DNA of 64,000 bases. It comes from DASRHK01 sp963776465. GTDB taxonomy: Bacteria > Pseudomonadota > Gammaproteobacteria > Nevskiales > Nevskiaceae. The translations under genes and the position numbers were made by a program. The stretch spans positions 2,418,001 to 2,482,000 of the forward strand of contig CAVZMV010000002.1 in assembly GCA_963776465.1 (NCBI GenBank), in the 5' to 3' direction. The notes under the pieces were generated by a model. The model worked only from the letters and a program-made list of their open reading frames with translations. It was not told where the DNA came from and did not search any database. Positions 43,551-52,829 of the stretch are shown here, one piece after another (the stretch's first letter is position 1; the number at the start of each line of letters is the position of its first letter).

Positions 43551-43570
43551 GAAGGCCGATACCGCCGACC

Positions 43571-44299
43571 TTACTTCTTCTTGTCTTCTTTCTTCTCTTC
43601 CTTCTTTCCAGCCTCGGCCTTGCCGCCCTCGGCGCCAGCGGCAGCGTCCGGCGCCTTCTGCGCCGTCGCCGGCACTTCCGCCGGTGCAGCCTCGGCGGCC
43701 GGGGCGATCTCTTCTTCGACCACCGCGCGCGGGATGTGCACGGCCGCGACCGACGCGTCCTTGCCCAGGCGCAGATCGACCAGCTCGACGCCGGCGGGGA
43801 CCTTCAGCTGCGACATGTGGATTGCGTCGTTGATCTCCAGGCCGGACAAATCGACCTCGATGAACTCCGGCAGATCCTTGGGCAAGCACTCGACCTCGAC
43901 CTGGTTGACGTGGTGCTCGACCACGCCGCCACCGACCTTGACGCCCGGGGCGATCTCGCCGCCCTTGAAGTGCAGCGGCACCTGCATGCGGATCGCCACG
44001 TCGGCGAGCACGCGCAGGAAGTCGGCATGGATGATCGACTCGTTGACCGGATTGCGCTGCAGGTCCTTGATGACGACCTGCTGCGACCCGTCCTGGGTCT
44101 TCAGCGTCAGGATGTGCGAGAAGAACGCCTCGGTCTGGACGTGCTTGGAAATCTCGTTGTGCGAAAGCGACAGCATCTGGGTCTCGCCCTTGCCGCCGTA
44201 CAGCACCGCTGGAACCTTGCCTGCGCGACGAAGGCGGCGGCTCGCACCTTTGCCTTGGTCTGCGCGGGGCTCCGCGGTTACCACGAAACTAGTGGCCAT
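43571..44299 (-). CDS. rplY: 50S ribosomal protein L25 (Ctc form)
   Basis: This 242-residue protein has the L25 N-terminal domain (RADQGKGASRRLRRAGKVPA, binds 5S rRNA) and the TL5-type C-terminal domain (HADFLRVLADVAIRMQVPLH...). The tail is rich in Lys and Glu, an extended form found in many bacteria. ATG 44299 starts MATSFVVTAEPR. The leader holds a hairpin (44334-44359). Confidence 0.95.
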   Translation of the reverse strand: MATSFVVTAEPRADQGKGASRRLRRAGKVPAVLYGGKGETQMLSLSHNEISKHVQTEAFFSHILTLKTQDGSQQVVIKDLQRNPVNESIIHADFLRVLADVAIRMQVPLHFKGGEIAPGVKVGGGVVEHHVNQVEVECLPKDLPEFIEVDLSGLEINDAIHMSQLKVPAGVELVDLRLGKDASVAAVHIPRAVVEEEIAPAAEAAPAEVPATAQKAPDAAAGAEGGKAEAGKKEEKKEDKKK

Positions 44300-44333
44300 T
44301 GAAAACTCCGGATTGGATCGAATGGATGGGAAA

Positions 44334-44359
44334 CCCCTTGCCCGCGACCAGGCAAGGGG
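44334..44359 (-). promoter_or_regulatory. Hairpin in the rplY leader
   Basis: CCCCTTGCC (44334-44342) and GGCAAGGGG (44351-44359) form a perfect 9-bp stem about 35 bases before the rplY start. L25 genes of some gammaproteobacteria have an autoregulatory leader RNA, so this may be a version of it; it lacks a U-run and is not a simple terminator. Confidence 0.4.
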
Positions 44360-44372
44360 CGCGCATATTAAC

Positions 44373-44398
44373 AAAAAACCCCGCCGGAGCGGGGTTTT
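44373..44398. terminator. Terminator after the TonB-dependent receptor
   Basis: CCCCGC and GCGGGG (44379-44394) with a CGGA loop are flanked by a run of six A on the left and four T on the right. On the minus strand this ends with TTTTTT directly after the receptor stop, so it terminates that gene. Confidence 0.85.
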
Positions 44399-44419
44399 GA
44401 AGGTGAATCGACGGCTTTT

Positions 44420-47400
44420 CTAGAAGTCCTTCTGCAGCTTGGCGTAGATCAGCGTGCCCGGCATCCAGTAGTCCGAGGCGTCGAAGGTGTTGGCGAAGGC
44501 CGAGTAGGACGTCGGCGGGTCGGTGTTGAAGATGTTCTGCGCGCCCAGGCCGATGGAGAACTTCGACGGCGCCCAGCGGTAGCCGACCTGCAGGTCGTGC
44601 TTGGCCGTCGTGCGCAGCTTGTTCTGCGGGTCCTGGTTGCCTTCGCTGTCCAGATGGTTGGGATCCGAGCACAGACCCAGCTCGTGCAGCGGCGGATCGA
44701 TGCCGTCGAAGCAGGATTCGGTGTTGTGCCAGACGATGCGCGTGATCCAGGTCGCCTCGAAGCCGCCATTGGTCCACGACAGCGACGGATTGATCTTCCA
44801 GCGCGGATAGGCGTTGTCGCCGAGGTTCTGCCCCGTGAGGCCCTGCTTGGACACGCTCCCATCGCCGCCGCGGGTGAACTGGTCGTAGCTGGCGAGGAAC
44901 GTTGCCGACGCGACCAGCTTGAACCTGCCCAGGTCCTGCATGCCCGGGACTTTCGCCGTCGGAAGCGTCCAGCCGACGTTGAAGTCGGCGCCGCCGGTGA
45001 TGAACTGCGCGACGTTCTCGAACGTGTTGGTCACCGTCTGCAGCTGGGCGTCATCCGCCTTGCGGGCGATGCGGTTGCAGTAAAGACGGAAGTTCGGGTC
45101 GGACTCGTAACAGCTGTCCAGGATGAACTGGCCGCCGGGCGCGGTGATGTAGTCGTTGATGTAGATGCGGAAGAAGTCGACCGCCACGTCCAGGCCGGGC
45201 GCGAAGCTCGGGTTGAACACGAAGCCCGCGCTGAACGAGTGCGAGGTCTCCGGCTTGAGGTCGGGGTTGCCTTTGAAGGGGCTGACGATCTGCAGCTGGT
45301 TCTGGCCATCCGGGTTGGCGCCGTCGGCGCTGCAATTGACGTCCGCGTTGGAGCCCGGCTCGCGCGTGCCGCCGTCGTCGACGAACACGCAGGGATCGGA
45401 CAACGCCGGGAAGCTCTGGGCCTCGCCGAGGAACAGGTCGCCGACGTTGGGGGCGCGGAACGAGCTCGAGTAGGTGCCGCGCAGCAGCAGGTCCTCGGTA
45501 CGGCTTCCAGCGCAGGCCGGCCTTGCCGTTGCGGGAGCTGCCGAAGGTCTTGTACTGCGAGATGCGGCCGGCGACGTTGATCTCCAGCTCATTGAGCAGA
45601 AGGATGTCGCGCGCCAGGGGAATGTCCAATTCCACGAACGCTTCCTTGGCTTCCACCGATCCGCTGGTGGGCGCAGAGAACAGCCCGGCGCTGATGCCGG
45701 TCTGCGCGAACATGTCGGGCAGGAACTCGTAGTGGTCCTTGCGGTACTCCACGCCGGTGGCGATGCCGATCGGGCCCATCGGCCACTGCTCGATGCTGGT
45801 CGACAGGTTGATGAAGGCGTCGCGCTGCGTCTGCTTGGTCGTCGAGACGCCGGTGAAGCGGATGTAGTCGATCATCTCCTGCGTCAGCGACGGTCCGTGC
45901 ATGAAGTCGAGCGGCACGCACTCGGGATCTGCTTCGCAAGCGGCGAGGGGCCCAAGGCCCAGCTGCACGTGATCGAGGCGGATGGAGCCGTAGAGCCATT
46001 CGTCCTGCTTGCTCTGCCCGTAGCTGAAGCCGCCTTCCCAGTTCAGGAACTGTCCGAAGATGTCGAAGGCGCCGCTGATGGCGGGACGCAGGTAGGTCGT
46101 CGGCACGTGCTGTTGCTGCGCGCGACGTCCGAGCTGGTTGGGACGGAACAGCACCGCGCCGGTGCCGATGAGGCCAGCGGCAGGATCGGCAAGTCCGATG
46201 TCCTGGCGGAATGGGTTGTACGGGTTGCTCGAGGAGACGTAGGTGCGCTGGTTGATGCTCTCGCCGGCCGCATTCAGACCACCGCCGATGATGGGGCAGG
46301 CATCGCCCGAGCAGGTCGGCTGCGCTGCCAGCTGCTGCAGCGACTGGCGATAATTGAACAGGCCTTCGAAGGTGAACGTGAGGTCCTTCAGGACCGCCAG
46401 GTCCAGCGTGTCGAACTTGTGGTTGAGCCCGAAGAAGGCGCCGTAGGTGCGAAGCGGCGTCGACACCAGGTTGTCCTGCGCGTAGTTGTAGCTGTCCTGC
46501 GGCACGTCGTAGTGCTTGTAGTCCGTGTACAGCGGGCTGGAGGCCGCGCCGGTGATGTGCTTGAGGTCGCAGAGCTGCACGCCAGGGATGTCCTCGAGGC
46601 CGGGCGGCAGCGTGATCGGAATCGGCGGGATGCTTCCGGGCGTCAGCGGATCGCCGACGGTGCCACCCAGATCGTCCAGCGCGCCCTGCGCCAGCTCGCC
46701 GGCGAGGCCAGGGCACTTCTGGGTGCCGAGGATCACGCCGTTGACGGGGTTTGGGACGAACAGGATGCGGCTGTCCGGAAGGAATCCGCTGGCGCGGGTC
46801 AGCCCGGTATTCTGCTTGGGCAGGCGCGAAATCTCCCGATCGTAGGTCGGGATCGCCTTCTGATCCTCGAAGCTGATGCTGCCGAAGACCGAGGTATGCC
46901 CTGCGCCGGTGCCGAACAGGTTGCCGATCGAGACACTGTAAAGCTGCTGCGCGCCGTCGCCACCTTCGGTGTAGGCGCCGCCCTGGAGCTGGATCGACGC
47001 GCCCTGGTAGTCCTTGCGCGTGATGATGTTGACCACGCCCGCGATCGCGTCCGATCCGTAGATCGCCGAGGCGCCGTCCTGCAGGACCTCGATGCGCTCG
47101 ATGATCGCCAGCGGGATGGTGTTCAGGTCGACCGAGCTGGTCGAGAGGCTGCGCAGGCCGTTGACCCAGCGATGGCCGTTGACCAGCACCAGCACGCGGC
47201 TGGAGCCGAGGTTGCGCAGGTCGATCTCGGTGGCGCCGGTGCCGCCGTTGTTGAACGTGGTGTTCAGCGCCGAGCCCGCGGACGGCAGGGACTGGAGCAA
47301 CTCGCCCAGCGTGGCGACACCGGTGCGCTCGATGTCCTTGCGCGAGATCGCGACGACGGGCTGCGCGGTCTCGTAGTCGGTGCGCTTGATGCGCGAGCCG

Positions 47401-47768
47401 GTGACCTCGACTTTCTCGAGCTTGGTCGATCCGGGCGAGCCTTCGGCCGGAGCTTCCTCGGAGGAGGTCGCCGCGTTGACCGGCACAGTCTCCTCATACG
47501 GCTGGGGTGCGGCTTCAGGAGAGGCTGGCGTGGCATCTGCCGCTGCGGCTTCTGCAGGAGCCGCCGCCTCTGCGGGTGCCGTGCCGGCATCCGTTGCAGG
47601 CGTTTCCACCGGCGCCGCATCGGGCGCAGGTGTTGCCGCGGGATCCGGGGCTGCAACAGCCGGGTCCTGGGCGAGCGCGGGAGTGACGAGCGTGACGCAG
47701 CTGAGCAGGGCGGTCACGACGAGCTTGGTGACCGTACGCGAAAACGATTCGCCGAACAACGAGATCAT
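44420..47768 (-). pseudogene. TonB-dependent receptor, frameshifted
   Basis: Two frames make one receptor of about 1115 residues. The first (47768 down to about 45500) has a signal peptide ending ALAQ, an Ala/Pro-rich linker (35-100), a TonB box-like LEKVEVTGSRIKR, and the plug domain with PVVAISRKDIERTG and RIEVLQDGASAIYGSDAIAG. The second (from about 45499 to 44420) has RGTYSSSFRAPNVGDLFLGE and ends LIYAKLQKDF, the normal last beta strand with terminal Phe. The join falls after AGLRWKP; one extra T (complement of A at 45500) explains the break. Family members of this size import glycan or lipid compounds. Confidence 0.85.
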
Positions 47769-48153
47769 GTGTCACTCCCCAATTGATTGGAACTTCCGGC
47801 CCTCTAGATGAGGCCGGTTACAGGCGGATGTAAGAAGAATCCTACAGACGCGCAAGGTAGCGGCCCGACACTTGCCCGTCAAGCGAAAAGTGGGCTGAAA
47901 CGTCGGTGGCTCTAGGGGCGCGCCGGTGCATGCGCGCTCGCGCAAAACGCCGCGTGCGTTCGTTGACGCCGATTTTTTCGCTTGCTATAAAGCTGCCGGC
48001 GTTGACGATGGCAGATGCCGATGCTGCAACAGCTCGGCAAAAGGGAACATCGCCGACCTTCTCGCTGACAAACCTAGAGTCACACCTAAAAATCGCACGA
48101 CGGCTCGTGAGCCGCACTTTCCACCGATCGAATTCCAGGGGACCTCAACACCA
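47769..48153. other. Divergent regulatory region of the receptor and hupB
   Basis: These 385 bases separate the receptor start from hupB. The hupB promoter is clear (see the separate entry). The open frame that spans part of it in the + direction has no family and is unlikely to be real. Confidence 0.55.
47963..47991 (+). promoter_or_regulatory. hupB promoter (sigma70-type)
   Basis: TTGACG (47963-47968) and TATAAA (47986-47991) are separated by exactly 17 bases. The leader to hupB is about 155 bases. Confidence 0.75.
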
Positions 48154-48426
48154 ATGAACAAGGCAGAACTGATTGACGCGGTTGCAGAGAAGTCCGGCCT
48201 GTCCAAGGCCGACGCCAACCACGCCGTGGACACCGTGGTGGACGTGATCAGCAGGACCCTGAAGAAAGGTGAGAAGGTTTCGCTCGTCGGCTTCGGCGTG
48301 TTTTCGGTGCGCAAGCGCGCTGCGCGCAAGGGCCGCAATCCCAAGACCGGCGCCGAGATCAAGATCCCTGCCGGCAAGACGCCGGCCTTCAAAGCTGGCA
48401 AGGCTCTGAAGGACTCAGTAAACTAG
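48154..48426 (+). CDS. hupB: DNA-binding protein HU
   Basis: This 90-residue protein is HU: NKAELIDAVAEKSGLSKADA, then GFGVFSVRKRAARKGRNPKT and the DNA-clasping arm with IPAGKTPAFKAGKALKDSV. It bends and compacts DNA. The gene is followed by two tRNA genes and ppiD, the usual gammaproteobacterial order hupB-ppiD. The upstream open frame in the same phase is not part of it. Confidence 0.96.
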   Translation: MNKAELIDAVAEKSGLSKADANHAVDTVVDVISRTLKKGEKVSLVGFGVFSVRKRAARKGRNPKTGAEIKIPAGKTPAFKAGKALKDSVN

Positions 48427-48444
48427 CGCGCTTTTTTACGAAGG

Positions 48445-48475
48445 GTGCGTCGGAGTCGGTCGCGCACGCTTTTTC
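48445..48475 (+). terminator. Weak terminator candidate after hupB
   Basis: GTGCG and CGCAC form a short stem followed by GCTTTTTC. It lies between hupB and tRNA-Val. The stem is weak and the loop long. Confidence 0.35.
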
Positions 48476-48476
48476 G

Positions 48477-48552
48477 GGGTGCTTAGCTCAGCTGGTAGAG
48501 CGTCGCCCTTACAAGGCGAATGTCGGCGGTTCGAGCCCGTCAGCACCCACCA
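48477..48552 (+). tRNA. tRNA-Val (TAC)
   Basis: A 76-nt cloverleaf with acceptor GGGTGCT/AGCACCC, D-arm GCTCAGCTGGTAGAGC, anticodon loop CTTACAA (anticodon TAC) and encoded CCA end. Confidence 0.95.
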
Positions 48553-48563
48553 AAGTTTTTTCT

Positions 48564-48640
48564 GGAGCGGTAGTTCAGTTGGTTAGAATACGTGCCTGTC
48601 ACGCACGGGGTCGCGGGTTCGAGTCCCGTCCGCTCCGCCA
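48564..48640 (+). tRNA. tRNA-Asp (GTC)
   Basis: A 77-nt cloverleaf with acceptor GGAGCGG/CCGCTCC, D-arm GTTCAGTTGGTTAGAAT, anticodon loop CTGTCAC (anticodon GTC) and encoded CCA. It follows tRNA-Val by 11 bp and is probably co-transcribed. Confidence 0.95.
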
Positions 48641-48652
48641 GAATTAACCCCT

Positions 48653-48682
48653 GGGGCGCCAAACGGCGCCCCAAGTTATTTT
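48653..48682 (+). terminator. Terminator after tRNA-Asp
   Basis: GGGGCGCC and GGCGCCCC form a strong stem with an AAAC loop, followed by AAGTTATTTT. It separates the tRNA unit from ppiD. Confidence 0.65.
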
Positions 48683-48700
48683 CAGTGAGTCAGAAAAGTC

Positions 48701-50662
48701 ATGCTCCAAGCAATCCGCGAACGGATGATCGGCTGGATTCTCTGGGTCGTCATCGGTTTCATCTGCGTGCCCTTCGCCTTCTGGGGCATCGAATCCTTCC
48801 GCGGCGGTACCGGTGATCCGGTGGTGGCCAAGGTCGGTGGCAGTTTCGGCGGGCTGATCGGCGCGCAGCGGATCACCGAGAGCCAGTTGCGACAGGCTTA
48901 CGAGCGCCGCTACCGGCAGATGCAACAGCTGATGGGCGAGAACTTCCGCCCCGAGATGATCGATCCCAAGCAGTTCCAGCAGATCGTCCTCAACGACATG
49001 ATCAAGGAGATGACGCTGCGCCAGTACAGCGAGCGGCAGGGCTACGTCGCTCCCGACAGCATGCTGGTCGAGGCCGTCAGGGAAATGCCGGCGTTCCAGG
49101 ACAACGGTCAGTTCTCCGCCGCGGTTTACAAGGAGCGGCTGTCGCGTGAAGGCTATTCCACGGCGCGGTTCGAAACCGAGATGCGCGATTCGCTGGCCAT
49201 CGACCAGATGCGCAGCGGCGTCACCGACACCGAGTTCGCGACGGACGCGGACCTGGCGGCGGCCTACCGGCTCTCTGGCCAGCAGCGGACGCTGAGCTAC
49301 GTGCAGCTCGAGGCGGCCAAGTATCAGGACAGCGTCAAGGTCGAGGATGCACAGGTCCAGGCCTATTACGACGCGCACAAGAGCGAGTTCATGTCGCCGG
49401 AGCGCATCAAGCTGGCCTACGTCGAGCTGTCGCTGGAGCAGATGCAGAAGGCACAAAGCCCGGGCCCGGACGTGCTCAAGGCGCTGTACGAGTCGGAGAA
49501 AGCGACCCGCTTCTCGACGCCGGAGGAACGCAAGGCCAGCCACATCCTCATCGCATTCGGCGCGGACAAGGCGGCTGCCCGCAAGCACGCCGAGGAGCTG
49601 TCGGCCAAGCTCAAGGGCGGCGCCGATTTCGCGACGCTGGCGAAAGCCGAATCGACCGACACCGGATCCAAGGGATCGGGCGGCGATCTCGGATGGATCC
49701 GGCACGGACAGATGGTGCCCAAGTTCGAGGAAGCGCTGATGGCGCTGAAGAAGGGCGAGGTGAGCGAACCGGTCGAGACGGAATTCGGCTGGCACCTGAT
49801 CAAGCTCGAAGACGTGCATCCTCCGGCGATCCGTCAGCTCGACGACAAGACCGTCCAGGCCGAGCTGCTGGAGCTGTATCAGCGCAAAGAGGGCGAGAAG
49901 CACTTCAAGGACCAGCAGGAGAAGCTCGAGCAGCTCGCGTTCGAGAATCCTGGCTCGCTCGAGCCGTTGGCCAAGGAGCTGGGCGTCGAGGTCAAGACCA
50001 CCGACTGGTTCGGTCGCGCCGGCGCGCCCGGCAGCACGGGCGTCACCAGCAACCAGGCGGTCAGACAGGCCGCGTTCTCTGAAGAGGTGCTGAAGAGCAA
50101 CGAGAACAGCAAGCCGATCTCGATCGGCACCGGCGACGTCGTGGTCGTGCGCAAGGCCGAGTACGAGGCGCCGCGCCAGCGCGAGCTCACGGAAGTCGCC
50201 GAGCAGATCAAGACGAAGCTGCGCACCATCGCCGTTGCCGAGAAAGCGAAGGAACAGGGACGCGCGGTGCAGGAAGCGTTGCGCAGCGGCAAGAAGCCCG
50301 AGGAAGCGGCGCAGCAGGTGGGCGCCCAGCTCAAGACGATCGGGCCGGTCAAGCGCGACGACGCCAAGGTGGACAAGGCGATCCTCAAGACGCTGTTCCA
50401 CTTGCCGCGGCCGGCTGGCGGCACGCCGTCCGTCGAACAGGTCGTGCTCGCCAATGGCGACGTTGCCGTGGTGATCCTGAGCGACGTCAAGGACGGCGAT
50501 CTTGCGACCGCGACGCCGGACGAGGCCAAGAAGCTGCGGGCGTCGCTCCGTGATCTCGACGCGGGCCGCGCGTTCAACGCGTTCCGTGACCACATCGGTG
50601 ACGTCGTGAAGGTGAAGATCGTCCGGGCGCCGTCGGAAGCGCCCGACGAGCCGGCCCCGTAA
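48701..50662 (+). CDS. ppiD: Periplasmic folding chaperone PpiD (parvulin-type PPIase)
   Basis: This 653-residue protein has one N-terminal membrane helix (residues 11-30, IGWILWVVIGFICVPFAFWG), a SurA_N-like chaperone region (about 45-230) and a parvulin domain at about 265-365: ASHILIAFG, GADFATLAKAESTD, GGDLGWIRHGQMVPKFEEAL. It is anchored in the inner membrane at the Sec exit and helps outer-membrane proteins. The position after hupB is the standard one. Confidence 0.93.
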   Translation: MLQAIRERMIGWILWVVIGFICVPFAFWGIESFRGGTGDPVVAKVGGSFGGLIGAQRITESQLRQAYERRYRQMQQLMGENFRPEMIDPKQFQQIVLNDMIKEMTLRQYSERQGYVAPDSMLVEAVREMPAFQDNGQFSAAVYKERLSREGYSTARFETEMRDSLAIDQMRSGVTDTEFATDADLAAAYRLSGQQRTLSYVQLEAAKYQDSVKVEDAQVQAYYDAHKSEFMSPERIKLAYVELSLEQMQKAQSPGPDVLKALYESEKATRFSTPEERKASHILIAFGADKAAARKHAEELSAKLKGGADFATLAKAESTDTGSKGSGGDLGWIRHGQMVPKFEEALMALKKGEVSEPVETEFGWHLIKLEDVHPPAIRQLDDKTVQAELLELYQRKEGEKHFKDQQEKLEQLAFENPGSLEPLAKELGVEVKTTDWFGRAGAPGSTGVTSNQAVRQAAFSEEVLKSNENSKPISIGTGDVVVVRKAEYEAPRQRELTEVAEQIKTKLRTIAVAEKAKEQGRAVQEALRSGKKPEEAAQQVGAQLKTIGPVKRDDAKVDKAILKTLFHLPRPAGGTPSVEQVVLANGDVAVVILSDVKDGDLATATPDEAKKLRASLRDLDAGRAFNAFRDHIGDVVKVKIVRAPSEAPDEPAP

Positions 50663-50684
50663 ACGCAGCTCCTCGCCAGCGCGA

Positions 50685-51959
50685 ATGTCGGTGCGACCTC
50701 CGAGACTGAGCCTGCACTGGCAGATCGGCATCGCGCTGCTGGCCGCGGTGATCGTCGGCGCCTTCTCGGCGCCGGAATCGGCGCAGATCACGGTCGCCGC
50801 TTTCCTTGGAACGCTGTTCCTCAACGGGCTGAAGCTCCTTGTGGTGCCGCTCGTCATCACCTCGCTGCTATCCGGGCTTGCCGGCGTTCCCGATGCGCGC
50901 AACCTGGGCCGCATGGGTTCCCTGGCGGTGGCGTGGTTCGCCGTCACGGGACTCCTCGCGATCCTCATCGGGCTGGCCTGGAGCAACGTCCTGGCGCCGG
51001 GACTCGTGGATGGCGCGCCCGCTGGAGCGCGGATGGGCCTCACGGATGACGCAGCCACGGTGCTCGCACAAATCAAGGAGCGCGGTGGCGGCGACATGCT
51101 GGCGGTGATCCAGCGCCTGGTGCCTTCCAACCTCTTCAAGGCCGCGGCGGACGGCGACATCCTCGGGCTTCTGCTGTTCACCATCGTCTTCGGCTACGGA
51201 CTCACGCACCTGCCGGAGCCACTTGCCGGTACGCAGCGCCGCTTCTGGATGGGTGCGCACGAGGCGATGCTGGGCGTCACCAAATTCGTGATGTATTTCG
51301 CTCCCATCGGCGTGTTTGGTCTGGTGGCGGCGGTGATCGCGCGCACGGGCTGGTCGGCCGTTCAACCGCTGGCGATGTTCCTGATGACCGTGCTCGCCGG
51401 CCTTCTGACGCACGTTCTGGTGACGCTACCCCTGATCCTGCGTCTGGTTGCCCGCGTCCCGCCGCAACGACATTTCCAGGCGATGGCGCCGGCGATGCTC
51501 ACGGCGTTTTCCACCAGTTCCTCGGCGGCAACGCTCGCGGTGAGTCTGGACTGCGTGCAGCGCCGGGCTGGCGTGTCGTCGCGCGTCACCGGCTTCTTCA
51601 TGCCCATCGCCGCCAACGTCAACATGGATGGCAGCGCGCTGTATGAGTGCGTCGCGGCGATGTTCATCGCACAGGCTTACGGGCTCGATCTGTCCTTCGG
51701 CACGCAGTTCGTCATCGTCGCCATGGCGCTGCTGACGTCGATCGGCGTCGCCGGCATTCCGTCTGCAAGCCTGGTCGCGATCGCGCTCATCCTCACTACG
51801 ATCGGCTTGCCGCTCGAGGGTCTCGGGCTGATCCTGGCGGTGGACCGGATCCTGGACATGTGCCGCACGGCGGTGAACGTCTTCGGCGACTCCAGTGGCG
51901 CCGTCACGATCGCGCGGTTGATGGGGGAGACCGACGTACTGCAGAAGCCCGCGGCCTAG
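50685..51959 (+). CDS. Sodium or proton:dicarboxylate symporter (DAACS family)
   Basis: This 424-residue protein shows the glutamate/aspartate/C4-dicarboxylate symporter pattern: AFSTSSSAATLAVSLDC (substrate loop), NVNMDGSALYE (the NMDGT motif with Ser for Thr), GIPSASLVAIALILTTIGLP and DRILDMCRTAVNVFGD. It has eight membrane helices and two re-entrant loops as expected. It starts 22 bp after ppiD, with a poor ribosome site. The exact amino or dicarboxylic acid cannot be read. Confidence 0.92.
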   Translation: MSVRPPRLSLHWQIGIALLAAVIVGAFSAPESAQITVAAFLGTLFLNGLKLLVVPLVITSLLSGLAGVPDARNLGRMGSLAVAWFAVTGLLAILIGLAWSNVLAPGLVDGAPAGARMGLTDDAATVLAQIKERGGGDMLAVIQRLVPSNLFKAAADGDILGLLLFTIVFGYGLTHLPEPLAGTQRRFWMGAHEAMLGVTKFVMYFAPIGVFGLVAAVIARTGWSAVQPLAMFLMTVLAGLLTHVLVTLPLILRLVARVPPQRHFQAMAPAMLTAFSTSSSAATLAVSLDCVQRRAGVSSRVTGFFMPIAANVNMDGSALYECVAAMFIAQAYGLDLSFGTQFVIVAMALLTSIGVAGIPSASLVAIALILTTIGLPLEGLGLILAVDRILDMCRTAVNVFGDSSGAVTIARLMGETDVLQKPAA

Positions 51960-51978
51960 CCGCGGCGTTACGCCGCGG
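51960..51978. terminator. Hairpin over the two convergent stops
   Basis: CCGCGGCG and CGCCGCGG form an 8-bp stem whose three-base loop is the fabI stop codon. The symporter stop lies just left of it. There is no U-run, but as the two genes end only 8 bp apart this hairpin may end both transcripts or stabilise both 3' ends. Confidence 0.45.
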
Positions 51979-52780
51979 GCGCGGTGCCTTTGCCCTCTTC
52001 GGCGAAGCTGAAGCCCATGATGTTGAAGCCACCGTCGACGTAGAGGATCTCGCCGGTGATCCCCGACGCGAGATCCGAGCACAGGAACGCAGCGGCGTTG
52101 CCCACTTCCTCGATGGTGACGTTGCGACGCAAGGCCGACGCCTTCTCGGCCGACGACAACATGCTGCGGAAGCCCTTGATGCCGGCGGCGGCGAGCGTCT
52201 TGATCGGTCCTGCGGAAATCGCATTGACGCGAAGGCCCTCTGCGCCGAGCTCCGCCGCCATGTAGCGGACGTTGGCTTCCAGGCTCGCCTTGGCGGCGCC
52301 CATCACGTTGTACATCGGCACCGCGCGCTCGGCACCAAGGTAGGTCAGCGTCAGCAGCGCCCCCGCGCGTCCGCGCATCAGCGGCCGCGCCGCCTTGCCC
52401 AGCGCAGCGAAGGAATACGCGGAGATGTCGTGCGCCATCGCGTAGCCCTCGCGCGTGACGGTGTCCAGATAGCTGCCGGCGAGCAGCTCTCGCGGCGCGA
52501 AGCCGATCGAGTGCACGACGACGTCGACGGCGCCCCATTTCTGCTCGAGCGCCTTGAACACGGCAGCGATCTCGGCGTCGCGGGTGACGTCGAGCGGCAG
52601 CACGATGGACGACCCGGTCTGCTGCGCGAGCGCCTCGACGCGTGGCTTGAGCTTGTCGCCTTGGAAGGTGAACGCCAGCTCCGCGCCTTCGCGATGCATG
52701 GCTTCGGCGATGCCCGTAGCGATCGAACGATCGCTGGCGACGCCGGTGATGAGCACCTTCTTGCCGGACAGAAAACCCAT
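51968..52780 (-). CDS. fabI: Enoyl-ACP reductase (NADH)
   Basis: This 270-residue SDR enzyme has the FabI nucleotide site ITGVASDRSIATGIA (residues 11-25), the catalytic YNVMGAAK (Tyr-x6-Lys), and GPIKTLAAAGI in the substrate-binding loop. It does the last step of fatty acid elongation. The start MGFLSGKKVLITG is standard. It is downstream of the ExbB/ExbD/AgmX operon on the same strand, separated by 49 bp. Confidence 0.96.
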   Translation of the reverse strand: MGFLSGKKVLITGVASDRSIATGIAEAMHREGAELAFTFQGDKLKPRVEALAQQTGSSIVLPLDVTRDAEIAAVFKALEQKWGAVDVVVHSIGFAPRELLAGSYLDTVTREGYAMAHDISAYSFAALGKAARPLMRGRAGALLTLTYLGAERAVPMYNVMGAAKASLEANVRYMAAELGAEGLRVNAISAGPIKTLAAAGIKGFRSMLSSAEKASALRRNVTIEEVGNAAAFLCSDLASGITGEILYVDGGFNIMGFSFAEEGKGTAPAA

Positions 52781-52829
52781 GGCTGTCTCCGTTTCACCGT
52801 CGGATCCGCAAAGCGCGGAGCCGACGCAT

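Noticed and set aside
41831..44302. Very long open frame on the + strand opposite ychF-pth-rplY
   Set aside because: It is the antisense of three well-supported genes and its product is a low-complexity Ala/Arg/Asp/Val protein, an effect of high GC content.
45474..47786. Long + strand open frame opposite the TonB-dependent receptor
   Set aside because: The antisense of the receptor; no domain and no ribosome site.
47926..48153. N-terminal extension of HU
   Set aside because: The frame is open upstream but crosses the hupB promoter; HU proteins start at NKAELIDAV.
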